Below are positions 9,069 to 18,163 of a stretch of 64,000 nucleotides of DNA, piece by piece. The stretch is taken from contig JAPTYK010000007.1 of NCBI GenBank assembly GCA_026913215.1, forward strand, positions 124,001 to 188,000. Reading direction: 5' to 3'. The position numbers were made by a program, and so were the translations under genes. The notes beneath the pieces were generated by a model. The model did no database searches. It had not been told where the DNA came from and worked only from the letters and a program-made list of their open reading frames with translations. This DNA is from Streptomyces diastatochromogenes. Its GTDB lineage: Bacteria > Actinomycetota > Actinomycetes > Streptomycetales > Streptomycetaceae. Numbering within the stretch: position 1 is the stretch's first letter; each line of letters starts with the position of its first letter.

Positions 9069-9899
9069 TCAGACGCTGGGGGCAAGGAAGTCGCGGGCGC
9101 CGCGGAGGGTGGTGCGGAGCTTTCGTTGGGTACGGCGGCTGTCGAGGCGGACATCGAGCGCCCCGGGAAGCGTCGTGTCCGCCCGCAGACCCTGGGGCAG
9201 TCGGGAGGGGTCGAGTCGGTCGCGGCGGGCGATGAGGACGCCGAGCTCGTATCGGGTAACGGCGTGGGCGCCCGCAAGGTGATGTACGCCGCGCGCGTCG
9301 GTGGCGGCGAGTTCCAGCAGGCCGGCGGCGAGGTCGGTGACGTGCACGGGGCAGCGGATGTCGTCGGTGAACAGCGCTCCATCGCGGCGACCGGCCGCGA
9401 GGTCGTGGACGATGCGCACATGTGCGGATCCGGTGCCGCCGATGATGAGGGAGGTGCGCCCGATGACGGAAGCCGGGTACAGGAGGCGTACGCCTGTCTC
9501 CGCCGCGGCCTTTGCGGCGCCGTACGGGGTCAGCGGGTCAGGATCACAGGCTTCGTTGTAGTGAACGCGGCCCAGGCCGGAGAACACCGCGTCGCTGGAA
9601 ACGTGGACGAGGCGGCTGTCGTGCTGGGCCGCAGCCATGGCCAAGCGGATAGGGCCCTCAGCTGTGACTGTCCAGTCAGCGTCACTGCTGGTGGCGTTGA
9701 TCACGACGCTGGGCCTCACCTCCGTCATCACGGCTTCGAGGCGGTCAGGGTTCCGAAGGTCCAGCTCGTACCACGTCGCGGCCGGGACGCTGCCGGGCCT
9801 GGACGCGAAGGTCGCGGCAGTCGTGTGCCCCGCCGCTGTCGATTGGCGGACCAGCTCAGCCCCGAGGAGTCCACTGCCGCCGACGATCAGAACAGTCAT
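9069..9899 (-). CDS. RmlD-like sugar-nucleotide reductase (extended SDR)
   Basis: NAD(P)-binding Rossmann protein of 276 residues. GGSGLLGAELVRQS near residue 7 is the cofactor loop, NATSSDADW and VHVSSDAVFSGLGRV are family segments, and YGAAKAAAE holds the catalytic Tyr and Lys. This places it with dTDP-4-dehydrorhamnose reductase-type proteins. No other dTDP-sugar gene is nearby, so it may act alone on another substrate. The ATG at 9899 gives a normal N-terminus (MTVLIVGGSG). Confidence 0.85.
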   Translation of the reverse strand: MTVLIVGGSGLLGAELVRQSTAAGHTTAATFASRPGSVPAATWYELDLRNPDRLEAVMTEVRPSVVINATSSDADWTVTAEGPIRLAMAAAQHDSRLVHVSSDAVFSGLGRVHYNEACDPDPLTPYGAAKAAAETGVRLLYPASVIGRTSLIIGGTGSAHVRIVHDLAAGRRDGALFTDDIRCPVHVTDLAAGLLELAATDARGVHHLAGAHAVTRYELGVLIARRDRLDPSRLPQGLRADTTLPGALDVRLDSRRTQRKLRTTLRGARDFLAPSV

Positions 9900-10115
9900 G
9901 GCGCGACCGTAGAGGATCCATCGCCGTCCCGACCCGGAATCTCGCCTGGAGCCATAAGGGTCCGCCTCTACTCCCGAAGGGTGCGGGCTTTCGGCCGGGG
10001 AGAGGAGCCCGCTGCAGCTCGTTGCCGGACTGCCTCAACCGTGACACCTCTCGGAGGGGTGTTCACCAAGGGGCGCCACGCGGTTCGGGGAGGGGCGACA
10101 GCCAGAGCTCGCATC

Positions 10116-10127
10116 GAAATAATGTTC
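10116..10127 (+). promoter_or_regulatory. Probable SOS box upstream of lexA
   Basis: GAAATAATGTTC, extended to TCGAAATAATGTTCC, differs by one base from the actinobacterial LexA site GAAC-N4-GTTC. It lies about 58 bases before the lexA ATG, in a local AT-rich patch, as expected for autoregulation. Confidence 0.6.
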
Positions 10128-10184
10128 CCTTTCTGGATACATGCGGTTACGTTCGGTTCCACGCAAGATCGCAAGGGGGGTTCC

Positions 10185-10919
10185 ATGCACGCCGATACTG
10201 CTCTTCCTGGCCGGCCGCCGGGTATCCGAGAGGACGCTGACGGCCTGACGTCGCGCCAGCGCGCCGTCCTGACCTGCATCCTGAGCTCCGTCCGAGAGCG
10301 CGGTTACCCGCCCTCGATGCGTGAGATCGGGCAAGCGGTGAAGCTCTCGAGCACCAGCTCGGTCGCTCACCAGCTCCAGGTACTCGAGCGCAAGAGCTTT
10401 CTGCGCCGTGACCCTCAGCGTCCCCGGGCGTATGCCCTCGCCCCCCGCGCCCAAGCCCTGGTCGACGCCCACCGGCTGCCTACGCCCCTTGAGGAGGAGG
10501 ACGTAGCTGTGCGGGCCGCCCAGGCGGCGCGAGCGGCCGCCGTGGCGCATGTCCCGCTCGTAGGACGCATCGCCGCCGGACCGCCGATCCTGGCCGAACA
10601 GGATGTCCAAGACGTGCTGCCAATGCCTCGTGCGGTAGTCGGTCACGGTGACCTGTTCGCGCTCCTGGTGGCCGGCCAGAGCATGATCGATGCCGGCATC
10701 CGTGATGGCGATGTGGTGACCGTGCGCCGGCAGAGCAGCGCCGAGCCCGGCGATATCGTGGCCGCTCTCCTGAGCGATGGTGAGGCGACCGTGAAGAAGC
10801 TCCGTATCGCGGACGACGGCGCGTGGTTGATGCCGTGCAACCTGGCCTACCAGCCCATCAGGCTGGGAGACGACGGGGTGATCCTGGGCAAGGTCGTTGC
10901 CGTTATGCGATCCCTGTGA
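10185..10919 (+). CDS. lexA: LexA repressor
   Basis: SOS-response repressor and self-cleaving protease of 244 residues. The N-terminal winged helix spans about 21-85 (LTSRQRAVLTCILSSVRERG; PSMREIGQAVKLSSTSSVAH). The cleavage site is Ala131-Gly132 in GRIAAGPP. The catalytic Ser is in AGQSMIDAGI (S166) and the Lys in ATVKKLR (K204). ATG 10185 follows AAGGGGGG. Streptomyces genomes usually have a chromosomal lexA, so this may be that gene or an extra accessory copy. An SOS-like box lies upstream. Confidence 0.93.
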   Translation: MHADTALPGRPPGIREDADGLTSRQRAVLTCILSSVRERGYPPSMREIGQAVKLSSTSSVAHQLQVLERKSFLRRDPQRPRAYALAPRAQALVDAHRLPTPLEEEDVAVRAAQAARAAAVAHVPLVGRIAAGPPILAEQDVQDVLPMPRAVVGHGDLFALLVAGQSMIDAGIRDGDVVTVRRQSSAEPGDIVAALLSDGEATVKKLRIADDGAWLMPCNLAYQPIRLGDDGVILGKVVAVMRSL

Positions 10920-11256
10920 CCCCCTCCTGACTGGGACACGAGTTGCCGGAGCTACCGCTCCTCCTCAGCGACCTGGCGCGCAGCCTGCGCAGCATGTCGT
11001 CCAAGGTGATCAGACGGGGGCGCAACACCCCTCCGGCAGTTCGCCATCCTGCACAGGCACCAGGGCCCCGGACCTTGCGTTGCCCCCATGCGGGTGGCGC
11101 CGCCTGATCCGGCTCCCAGGGGCTGCTACGCTCGGCGCGCCCCAGATTCTCGTGGGCGGGCCGAGCGCAGGCCCGCGTTGTCGGCCCGGCTGACGCGCTA
11201 CGGAAAGGTGCTCTGCACCAGCGCATTCAGACCTTCTGAATGCCCACGGAGCTGCC
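10920..11256 (+). other. Intergenic stretch, about 340 b
   Basis: Between lexA and a rightward gene. A few open frames cross it on both strands, but their composition is not protein-like. I see no RNA gene or strong hairpin. Confidence 0.3.
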
Positions 11257-11700
11257 ATGCCTGCTGATCACGCCCGTAAAAGCCGTGTACGCCGCCGCGG
11301 AGAGGACACCGGCGAGTCGTACACCGAAGCGGCCAAGGCCGTACGACGCGAGCGCAGTGCGTACAACCGGGCGTCTTGGGATCCGTGGATCGCTCCTTGC
11401 TGCGAAGTAACTGACCCGATCGCAGGGCATGACCCATGGCTGTCCAGTCCGTGCCCGGAGGGCTGCCCGACGCGGGAGAACCCGGCCTACCGCGCCTACC
11501 TGGAGACCCTCCCCCCGACGGAGCGTCTGCCACGCCCGGCACCCAGAAGGGACCCGTACGTGTGCCCTGGCGCTGACTCATGCACCGACGCCGGCTGCAG
11601 CTGCAACTACGTCCATCTGGCGGTTTGCCGGGACTGCGACGCCGTCTACAGCCCCGAACTTGAATCCCCATGTCCGAACTGCGGCCGGCGACCGGAGTAG
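11257..11700 (+). CDS. Hypothetical protein with basic N-terminal module and C-terminal Cys cluster, 147 aa
   Basis: The N-terminus (MPADHARKSRVRRRGEDTGE, then SYTEAAKAVRRER) matches a short basic module also present at the start of the 28964 protein. The C-terminal half has paired cysteines: CTDAGCSCNYVHLAVCRDCD, then CPNCGRR, likely one or two zinc-binding ribbons. Around 60-75 is another CC...CPEGC group. The protein could bind nucleic acid, but nothing shows a specific role. ATG 11257 is the first native codon. Confidence 0.65.
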   Translation: MPADHARKSRVRRRGEDTGESYTEAAKAVRRERSAYNRASWDPWIAPCCEVTDPIAGHDPWLSSPCPEGCPTRENPAYRAYLETLPPTERLPRPAPRRDPYVCPGADSCTDAGCSCNYVHLAVCRDCDAVYSPELESPCPNCGRRPE

Positions 11701-11730
11701 CAAGCATCGCCAGAGGATCTCCTCCGCTGA

Positions 11731-12087
11731 TCAAGCAACGGAGGAGCCGACGCTCTTCGTCGAGGGCTCCTGCTGAACGCTCCAAGCGCTCTCGGCGACG
11801 GAGCGTCGGTCGTGCTCCGTACGGGCTGCGGTGAGCAGGCCCTGCCACGACGTGACGGTCGGGCGCCTACGCAAGAGAGCGCGGCGCTCACGCTCGGTCA
11901 TTCCACCCCAAACGCCATGCTCTTCCCTGTGATCGAGGGCGTACGCGAGGCATTCGGTCCGCACCGGGCAGCCCGTGCAAATAGCCTTTGCTCTGCTCTG
12001 AGCCGAGCCTTGAACGAAAAGCTCTTCCGGGTCTCCTGTCCGACATGATCCTCGTGCACGCCAGGCTTCCTGGCCCCCCTTGTTCAC
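11731..12087 (-). CDS. WhiB-family iron-sulfur regulator
   Basis: Wbl protein of 118 residues. The four cluster-binding cysteines are C15, C37, C40 and C46 (GSCRTGDPEELF; AICTGCPVRTECLAYALDHR), followed by the GVWGGMTERERR turn and a basic stretch. Such proteins hold a [4Fe-4S] cluster and act with sigma factors. The tail after residue 85 is unrelated to the common Wbl proteins. The GTG start at 12087 puts the first Cys at the usual distance. It is convergent with the 11257 gene, 30 bases apart. Confidence 0.92.
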   Translation of the reverse strand: MNKGGQEAWRARGSCRTGDPEELFVQGSAQSRAKAICTGCPVRTECLAYALDHREEHGVWGGMTERERRALLRRRPTVTSWQGLLTAARTEHDRRSVAESAWSVQQEPSTKSVGSSVA

Positions 12088-12324
12088 CGACCCCGCCCTC
12101 TCACCTCGTCATCCCCTCCCCCGCCAAACTCAGCAGGCAAGTGCCGCGACGCTACGCCAACCGTTTCTGCGACGAAATAGCGGCCGCGTACAGTGACCCG
12201 ATCGAGTGAACAGCTGGCCAGATACCTACCGTCTACGGCTGGAACTCCGCAGCTCATGAGGCCCTGAGCACGGGCCGCGCCAACTGACGTAGAGATCTTT
12301 CGAAGGACCGAAGGGGAGAGCACG

Positions 12325-12885
12325 ATGCCGCAGACACAAGATCGCAGGACCGCCGGCAGTCTTGCTTGTGGCGCGGCGGTGTGTGCTTTCCTGACGCTCG
12401 TCACCGGCACACTCTTCCTGGCTGTCACAGCCAGTGGTCTGCTGGTCGGAGCGCTTATGGCGCATCGCCGGACGCTTGAGCCTCGCCCGTACTGGTACTG
12501 GCCTGCGTGGCTGACCGGCGCGACCGTGGCTGCTCTCCTCGCCACAGCCGCCGACGAGGCGGCCCGCCTTCTGCTCCTGCCTCTGGCCGCTGCCGAGGCC
12601 ATCATCGGCCTCGTTCTCCTCGCTCTGTGGAGCCACCGTCGGCACGGCCGCGGCGACTGGATCGTCTGGCTGCCCGAGACTGGCGTGACCCTGCGCCGCG
12701 AGTGGAGCCGCCGTGCGGCGATCCACTGGGCGCAGACCGAGTGGCCCGGCCCACCCTGTGCGATCAGCCCTGCCGAGTCGTTCCCCGAGGCGGCAGCCGC
12801 CACTCCGCTCTACCCGTACCGCGATCGGCCAGGGATCACAGGTGTGCGGTCACCCGAGCACGGCTGGACACGACCCATCGGTTGA
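12325..12885 (+). CDS. Predicted membrane protein, 186 aa
   Basis: Four hydrophobic segments in the first 110 residues (around 12-45 as two close helices, WLTGATVAALLATAA and LPLAAAEAIIGLVLLALWSH), then a soluble C-terminal tail of about 75 residues. No recognised family. ATG 12325 follows AAGGGGAGAG. Confidence 0.65.
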   Translation: MPQTQDRRTAGSLACGAAVCAFLTLVTGTLFLAVTASGLLVGALMAHRRTLEPRPYWYWPAWLTGATVAALLATAADEAARLLLLPLAAAEAIIGLVLLALWSHRRHGRGDWIVWLPETGVTLRREWSRRAAIHWAQTEWPGPPCAISPAESFPEAAAATPLYPYRDRPGITGVRSPEHGWTRPIG

Positions 12886-13182
12886 GAGGAGCTTGGGACG
12901 CGCGGGCACCCTGGTGGGGTTCAGACCGCCGTTCGTAACCCGGGCGACGAGCGCGTCCCAGACCGCGGTCCGGCCTTTTCCTGACCTGTCCTGAACGAGT
13001 GACGCCGCACGGCTGTACGACTGGTCTTACGGCTTCTCACCACGGAGCCCACGGCGCCGGCGGCCGCAGGTAGCGGGGGATGTCACCCTCCGTCAAGATT
13101 CGCGGCGCCTCGCTGAGTGAGCCGTGCACGACGACGCTCCGCTGTGCACACCATCTCGCTCCAGGGAAGCAGGACCTCCGGC
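12886..13182 (+). other. Intergenic stretch, about 300 b
   Basis: Leads into the PH-domain operon start at 13183 and should carry its promoter. I see no clear RNA gene or repeat. Confidence 0.3.
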
Positions 13183-13276
13183 ATGGCCCGCTACATCAGA
13201 CCCGAACCACCTTTCACGCTCGACCGCGTGGAGATGACCCAGCACCCCGCGCGCACCGTCCGCGTCCACCGGATTA
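13183..13276 (+). pseudogene. N-terminal piece of bacterial PH-domain membrane protein, cut by Tn3-family transposon
   Basis: ATG 13183, preceded by AGGA, gives MARYIRPEPPFTLDRVEMTQ and on to VHRIT, where the transposon enters. The rest is at 19339-19807. Removing the transposon and one GATTA copy restores a single frame of about 185 residues (junction codons CGG ATT ACG GCC). Confidence 0.75.
13272..13276. repeat. Left 5-bp target duplication GATTA of the Tn3-family transposon
   Basis: GATTA here and at 19339-19343 directly flank the 49-bp inverted ends. Five base pairs is the standard Tn3-family duplication. Confidence 0.9.
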
Positions 13277-13325
13277 CGGCCTCGGGGAACATCGGTACAG
13301 CGGTTATCGGTGAGAACGATCATGG
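13277..13325 (+). repeat. Left terminal inverted repeat, 49 bp
   Basis: Begins CGGCCTCGGGGAACATCGG and is identical base for base to the reverse complement of 19290-19338. Perfect ends indicate recent or still possible movement. Confidence 0.92.
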
Positions 13326-13409
13326 CCGTCTAGCACAGTGATCCACTTTGCCGCTGGGGTTCGGTGAAACGCCGCTGGGCCTGGTCTGGGGCTGGCTACG
13401 GTCCGGCTC

Positions 13410-16400
13410 GTGCCGGTGGAATTTTTGAGCGATGAGCAGGCCGAGGCGTACGGGACGTTCGCCGAGGAGCCGACGAGGCCCGAGCTGGAGCGGTTCTTCT
13501 TTCTGGACGACGTGGACCGGGATCTGATCGCCCTGCGACGGACGGAGCATCACCGGCTCGGCTTCGCGCTCCAGATGTGCACGGTTCGGTACGTCGGCCT
13601 GTTCCTGGAGGACCCGCTCGCGGTGCCGTGGCCAGTGGTCGAGCACCTGGCCGTGCAGCTCGGCGTCGAGGATGCGTCGGTGGTCAAGCGGTACACGGAG
13701 CGGCGCCAGACGCTGTACGACCACGCGTGGGAGATCCGGGACGCCTACGGCTACCACCCCTACGAGGACGCCGAGTGGGGCCGGCGGTTCCGTACGTTCC
13801 TGCACGGGCGGGCGTGGACGCACGCCGAGGGCCCGAAGGCGCTGTTCGACCACGCGGTGGGCTGGCTGCGCCGTCACCGGGTCCTGCTGCCCGGGGTGTC
13901 CGTGCTGGCCCGGCAGGTGGCGGAGGCGCGGACGGTCGCGGAGAAGCGGCTGCACGCCACCGTCGCGGGAGCTGCCCGCCGCGCGGACCCGGCGCTGCCC
14001 GGGGATCTGGTGGCGACGCTGAAGACGCCGGAGGGCTCGCGGTTCTCGGAGCTGGAGCGGCTGCGCCGGCCGCCGACGCGGACGACGGGCACGGCGTTCG
14101 CCCGCGCGCTGGAGCGGGTGGACGAGATCGGCGCGTACCGGCTCGGGCGGCTGAGGTTGTCGCAGATCCCGCCGAACCGGATGGCGGCGCTGGCCCGGTA
14201 CGCGCTGGGGTCGAAGGCGCCGCTGCTGGAGCGGGCGGCGGAGCCCAAGCGCACGGCGATGCTCACCGCGGTGATGCGGCACCTGGAGGCGAAGGCGATC
14301 GACGAGGCCCTGGACCTGTTCCAGGTCCTCATGGCCACCCGGCTACTGAACACGGCGAAGCGCAAGACGGAGAAGGAGCGGCTGTCCACGCTGCCGCAGC
14401 TGGAGAAGGCGTCACGGGTGCTCGCGCGGGCGGCGAAGGTGCTCTTCGAGGAGCTGGAGCTCGTCGAAGAGCAGGAGGCGGACCTGGACGTGGCCGCGCT
14501 GTGGGCGGCGGTGGAGGAGGTCGCCCGCGCGCCGCCGTGATGACCGCGGCGGCCACGGTGGTCTCGCTGGTGCCCGAGGACGAGAACTCGGCCGAGGTCG
14601 CCATGCGGGCCGCGCTGGCGAACCGGTACGCCACGGTGCGGCCGTTCCTCGCGTTGCTGGGCGAGTCGAAGGCGCTGGACGCGGCGAGCGCCGGGAAGCG
14701 GGTCCTGGCCGGGGTCCGGAGTCTTCCGGCGCTGGCCCGGCGGAAGGTGGGCATCAAGCCGCTGCTGCCGCGGGAGGTGGACGACAAGCTGGTGCCGCCC
14801 GCGTGGCGCAAGGCGGTGTACGCCAACCCCGATCTGCCGCAGGGCGCGGTGGACCGGGACGCGTACGTGGTGTGCGTGCTGGAGCAGCTGCACCGGGCCC
14901 TGAACAACCGCGACGTCTTCGCCTCACCCTCGCACCGCTGGTCCAACCCGCGGGCCCGACTGCTGGACGGGCCCGACTGGGACGCGGTCGAGGAGGACGT
15001 CCTGGCGGCCCTGAGCCTGGACATGCCCGTCACCGAGCACCTGGCGGAGCTGGTGCGGGGCCTGGACGCCGGATGGAAGCAGCTCGCCGAACGGCTGGAG
15101 GAGGCGGGGCCGGCGGCGAAGGTCTCCATCGAGGTGCAGGACGACGGTCGGGTGAAGCTGAACGTCGACAAGCTCGGCGCGCTCGGCGAGCCGAAGTCCC
15201 TGACCTGGCTGCGCCAGCGGGTCGAGAAGATGCTCCCGAAGATCGACCTGCCGGACCTGCTGTTCGAGGTGAACGCCTGGACCGGGTTCCTCGACGCCTT
15301 CGTCCACCTCGGCGACGGCACCACCCGGATGAAGGACCTGCCCACTTCGATGGTCGCGCTGCTGGTGTCGGAGGCGTGCAACATCGGCCTGGCTCCGGTG
15401 GTGAACCCCGGCTACGAGGCCCTGACCCGGGCCCGGCTCGTGCACGTCGACCAGTACTACCTGCGCGCCGACACCATCGCCGCGGCGAACGCAGCTCTGA
15501 TCACCGCCCAGGCCGACATCCCGATCGTGCGCTACTGGGGTGACGGACTGCTCGCCTCCGTGGACGGGCTGCGCTTCCAGGTGCCGGTGCGCACCATCAA
15601 TGCCGCCCCGTCGCCGAAGTACTTCGGGTTCAAGCGCGGCATCACCTGGCTCAATGCCGTCAACGACCAGGTCGCGGGCATCGGGCAGATGGTCGTCCCC
15701 GGCACCCCGCGCGACTCCCTGCACATCCTGGATGCCCTGCTGAACCTGGACGGCGGCGTGAAGCCGGAGATGGTGGCGACCGACAACGCCTCCTACTCCG
15801 ACATGGTGTTCGGCCTGTTCAAGATCCTCGGCTACAACTTCAGTCCGCGGTTCCGCGACCTGGACGACCAGCGGTTCTGGCGGGCCACGATGCCCGGCGT
15901 CGAGACTGGCACCTACGGTGCGGTGGAGGACCTGGCCCGCAACCGCGTGAACCTGAACAAGGTGATCACGCACTGGCCGGACATGCTGAAGGTCGCCGGT
16001 TCCCTGGTCACCAACCAGGTCCGCGCCTACGACCTGCTGCGCATGTTCGGCCGCGACGGCCGCCCGACCCCGCTCGGGGCGGCGTTCGCCGAGTACGGGC
16101 GGATCGCCAAGACCGAGCACCTGCTGCGCGTGGTCGACCCGGTGGACGACACCTACCGCCGCCAGATGAACCGGCAGCTCACCGTGCAGGAGTCCCGCCA
16201 CAAGCTGGCCAGGGACGTGTGCCACGGCAAGCGCGGCACCATCCACCAGGCGTACCGCGACGGGATGGAGGACCAGCTCGGCGCGCTCGGCCTGGTCCTC
16301 AACGCCATCGTGCTGTGGACCACGAAGTACATCGACGCCGCCGTCGCCCAGCTCCGCGCCGAGGGCCACGAGATCCGGGACGAGGACATCGCCCGCCTCT

Positions 16401-16536
16401 CCCCGCTCAAGCACCGCAACCTGAACCTGTTGGGCAGGTACAGCTTCACCGCCTCCACCCCGTCCGGCGGCGGTCTGCGCCGCTGCGCGACCCGGACGCG
16501 GCGGGTCTCGACGACGACGAGGAGGCCGGGGAGTAG
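13410..16536 (+). pseudogene. tnpA: Tn3-family transposase TnpA, frameshifted
   Basis: Replicative DDE transposase of about 1,040 residues. The first frame (GTG 13410; FLSDEQAEAYGTFAEEPTRP) is the N-terminal DUF4158-type region. One C is missing near 14527 (EEVA then PRAAVMTAAATV). The long second frame holds the catalytic core: VATDNASYSDMVFGLFKILG (Asp), SPRFRDLDDQRFW (Asp) and the Glu region around LGLVLNAIVLWTTKYIDAAV. A second C is missing near 16476, after which the protein ends PLRDPDAAGLDDDEEAGE at 16536. All core motifs are present. Confidence 0.9.
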
Positions 16537-16565
16537 GACCGCGCCGGGGAGCGTATGGGCGGGAG

Positions 16566-17539
16566 TCAGGGGGCCAGCAGCGGTCCGAAGGTCTGCGCGG
16601 CAAGCTTCTCCGCGTCCTGCTGGCCGACGATCCGGCCGGGAACCGAGGGATGCCCTTCGCCCAGGTGCGGGCGGCGTTGTCGCTGGTGAAGAAGTTCAGT
16701 GCGTCGCAGCAGGTGGTGGCCGCCGGGCCGCCGCCGGGCCGCTGTCCGACGAACACCACGGCGTCCGCCGGCTCCCAGGTCATCAGCCCGCCGTCAGCGG
16801 TGACGGTGACCGCCTCTTCGGTGACCGGGTCGAGGGAGGTGATCACCGCGTCCCGGCCGAGCATCGGCGGGATGCCGAGCGCGTCGATCGCGCACATCGA
16901 CCACACCTCGGCGCCTCCCTCGATCCGTACCCGGTGCCGGGTCGGTACAGCGGAGAACGGGTACGCGGCGCGGATACGGCCCTGCTCGTCCAGCGTCAGG
17001 AAGTCCTCGCGGGCCAGATCCTCCAGCACCTGCCCGGCCGTCCGGCCCGTTGAGGCGGCGGCCGTCGCCAGCTCGCCGGGCTCCGGAGCGATGCCGGTGG
17101 CGGCGAAGTGCCGCAGGACAGCCTGGTGCACCGCACGCAGTCCCCGCTCCGCCGGTGCCCGCCGCCCCCGGCCGCCCCGGCCGACCACAGCGAATCCTTC
17201 GCTCTCGCAGCAGTCACCCACGACGACGGACTGCGCCATGTCTGCGCCAGAGAGGGCCTGGCGCAGGGCGGCCACGCTCGGCGCCCCGGACACCGTGCCG
17301 TCCGCGTCCCGGTACAGGCGGCAGGACACACTCGGAGCTGCCCCGGTCGGGGCGAAGGGATCCACGCCGTCGAGCAGGACGGTCGGCGAGCCGGTCATGC
17401 CCCAGCGCGCGGCCTCGGCCTCGTCACACACCTCGACCAGTTCCACCTCCGCCGCCCGGCCGTCCAGCGCGGCAGCGATCCGCTCCTGTGCGAGGGGCAC
17501 GTTCGGGCAGTCGGGAACCGTCAGTACGGTGATGCGCAT
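16566..17539 (-). pseudogene. merB: Organomercurial lyase MerB with N-terminal thioredoxin-like extension, frameshifted
   Basis: MerB cleaves carbon-mercury bonds. Residues about 135-300 are the lyase: EVWSMCAIDALGIPPMLG contains the catalytic Cys216 and Asp219, and CCDALNFF holds the third Cys. Residues 1-100 form an added thioredoxin-fold-like part (MRITVLTVPDCPNVPLAQER; GSPTVLLDG). Near 16648 one base is missing; the natural end in the next frame is EGHPSVPGRIVGQQDAEKLA and a stop at 16566. It is divergent from merR with a shared operator at 17579-17602. No merA is present, so released Hg(II) would need a reductase elsewhere. Confidence 0.88.
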
Positions 17540-17578
17540 GGCGCGTCCTTCCAGGTCGGAGTCTGTGCCCCGACGCTA

Positions 17579-17602
17579 GACCTTCCAGTGCACTGGAAGG
17601 TC
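17579..17602. promoter_or_regulatory. MerR-type operator/promoter between merB and merR
   Basis: A perfect 24-bp palindrome (GACCTTCCAGTG and its complement). On the minus strand TTGACC and TAGCGT flank it with a 20-base spacer. That long-spacer layout is what MerR-family activators need, with the dyad inside the spacer. It probably drives merB and represses merR. Confidence 0.8.
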
Positions 17603-17620
17603 AAGGCGTAGCCTGGAGCC

Positions 17621-18019
17621 ATGCGCATCGGGGACCTCGCGACCGCCAGCGGACTGACCGCCAAGACCATCCGCTTCTACGAGCAGGCCGGACTCCTGCC
17701 CGAGCCGCCCCGCACCACGGGCGGTTACCGCGACTACGACGGCGACGCAGCGGGCCGGCTCGCCTTCATCCGCGACGCCCAGGGCGCCGGCCTCACCCTC
17801 GCCGAGATCCGCTCCATCCTCGCCCTGCGCGACGACGGCGAATCCCCCTGCGGCCACGTCACCGCACTGATCGGCCAGCACCTCGCCGACATCGAACGCC
17901 GCCTGACGGAACTCCGCACCACCCGCGCCGCCCTGCGCGAACTGGCCCAGCGGGCATCCCAGACCGACCCCGACACCTGCGGCTCGAACGGAATCTGCAC
18001 CATCCTCTCGCCGCACTGA
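17621..18019 (+). CDS. merR: MerR-family metal-responsive regulator
   Basis: Winged-helix DNA-binding N-terminus (MRIGDLATASGLTAKTIRFY; EQAGLLPEPPRTTGGYRDYD), a long dimer helix and a metal loop. Cysteines are C77 (ESPCGHV), C120 and C126 (DTCGSNGICTIL), the pattern of the mercury/zinc branch of MerR proteins. ATG 17621 follows GGAG. The neighbouring merB and the palindrome in a 20-base promoter spacer point to organomercurial control. Confidence 0.9.
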   Translation: MRIGDLATASGLTAKTIRFYEQAGLLPEPPRTTGGYRDYDGDAAGRLAFIRDAQGAGLTLAEIRSILALRDDGESPCGHVTALIGQHLADIERRLTELRTTRAALRELAQRASQTDPDTCGSNGICTILSPH

Positions 18020-18163
18020 CGGCACCACGCCCGCTCTCACAAACGACCAGTTGCGAGAGTTCTGCGAGAGACCCGGAGTCGATCACGTATCCCCAGGTCG
18101 CCATTCGCAGAACCCCTCTCAAAACCAAGGCGTTGTGCGAGACAGTTCTGACAGACTGCGCGG
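18020..18163 (+). other. Probable res recombination region of the transposon
   Basis: The gap before tnpR has three imperfect copies of a TTGCGAGAG/TTCTG-type motif (18051-18073; inverted 18104-18126; 18133-18152). Serine resolvases act on such clustered sites next to their own gene. The subsite limits are not certain. Confidence 0.5.

Noticed and set aside
8490..10184. Long plus-strand open frame joined to the front of lexA
   Set aside because: It is antisense to the helical protein and the SDR gene and has no ribosome site. LexA starts at 10185 with AAGGGGGG ahead.
14924..16565. Very long minus-strand open frame running on from merB across tnpA
   Set aside because: After the real merB end the sequence becomes Arg/Pro/Gly/Val-rich antisense of tnpA. 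It is a GC-driven shadow opened by the one-base loss in merB.
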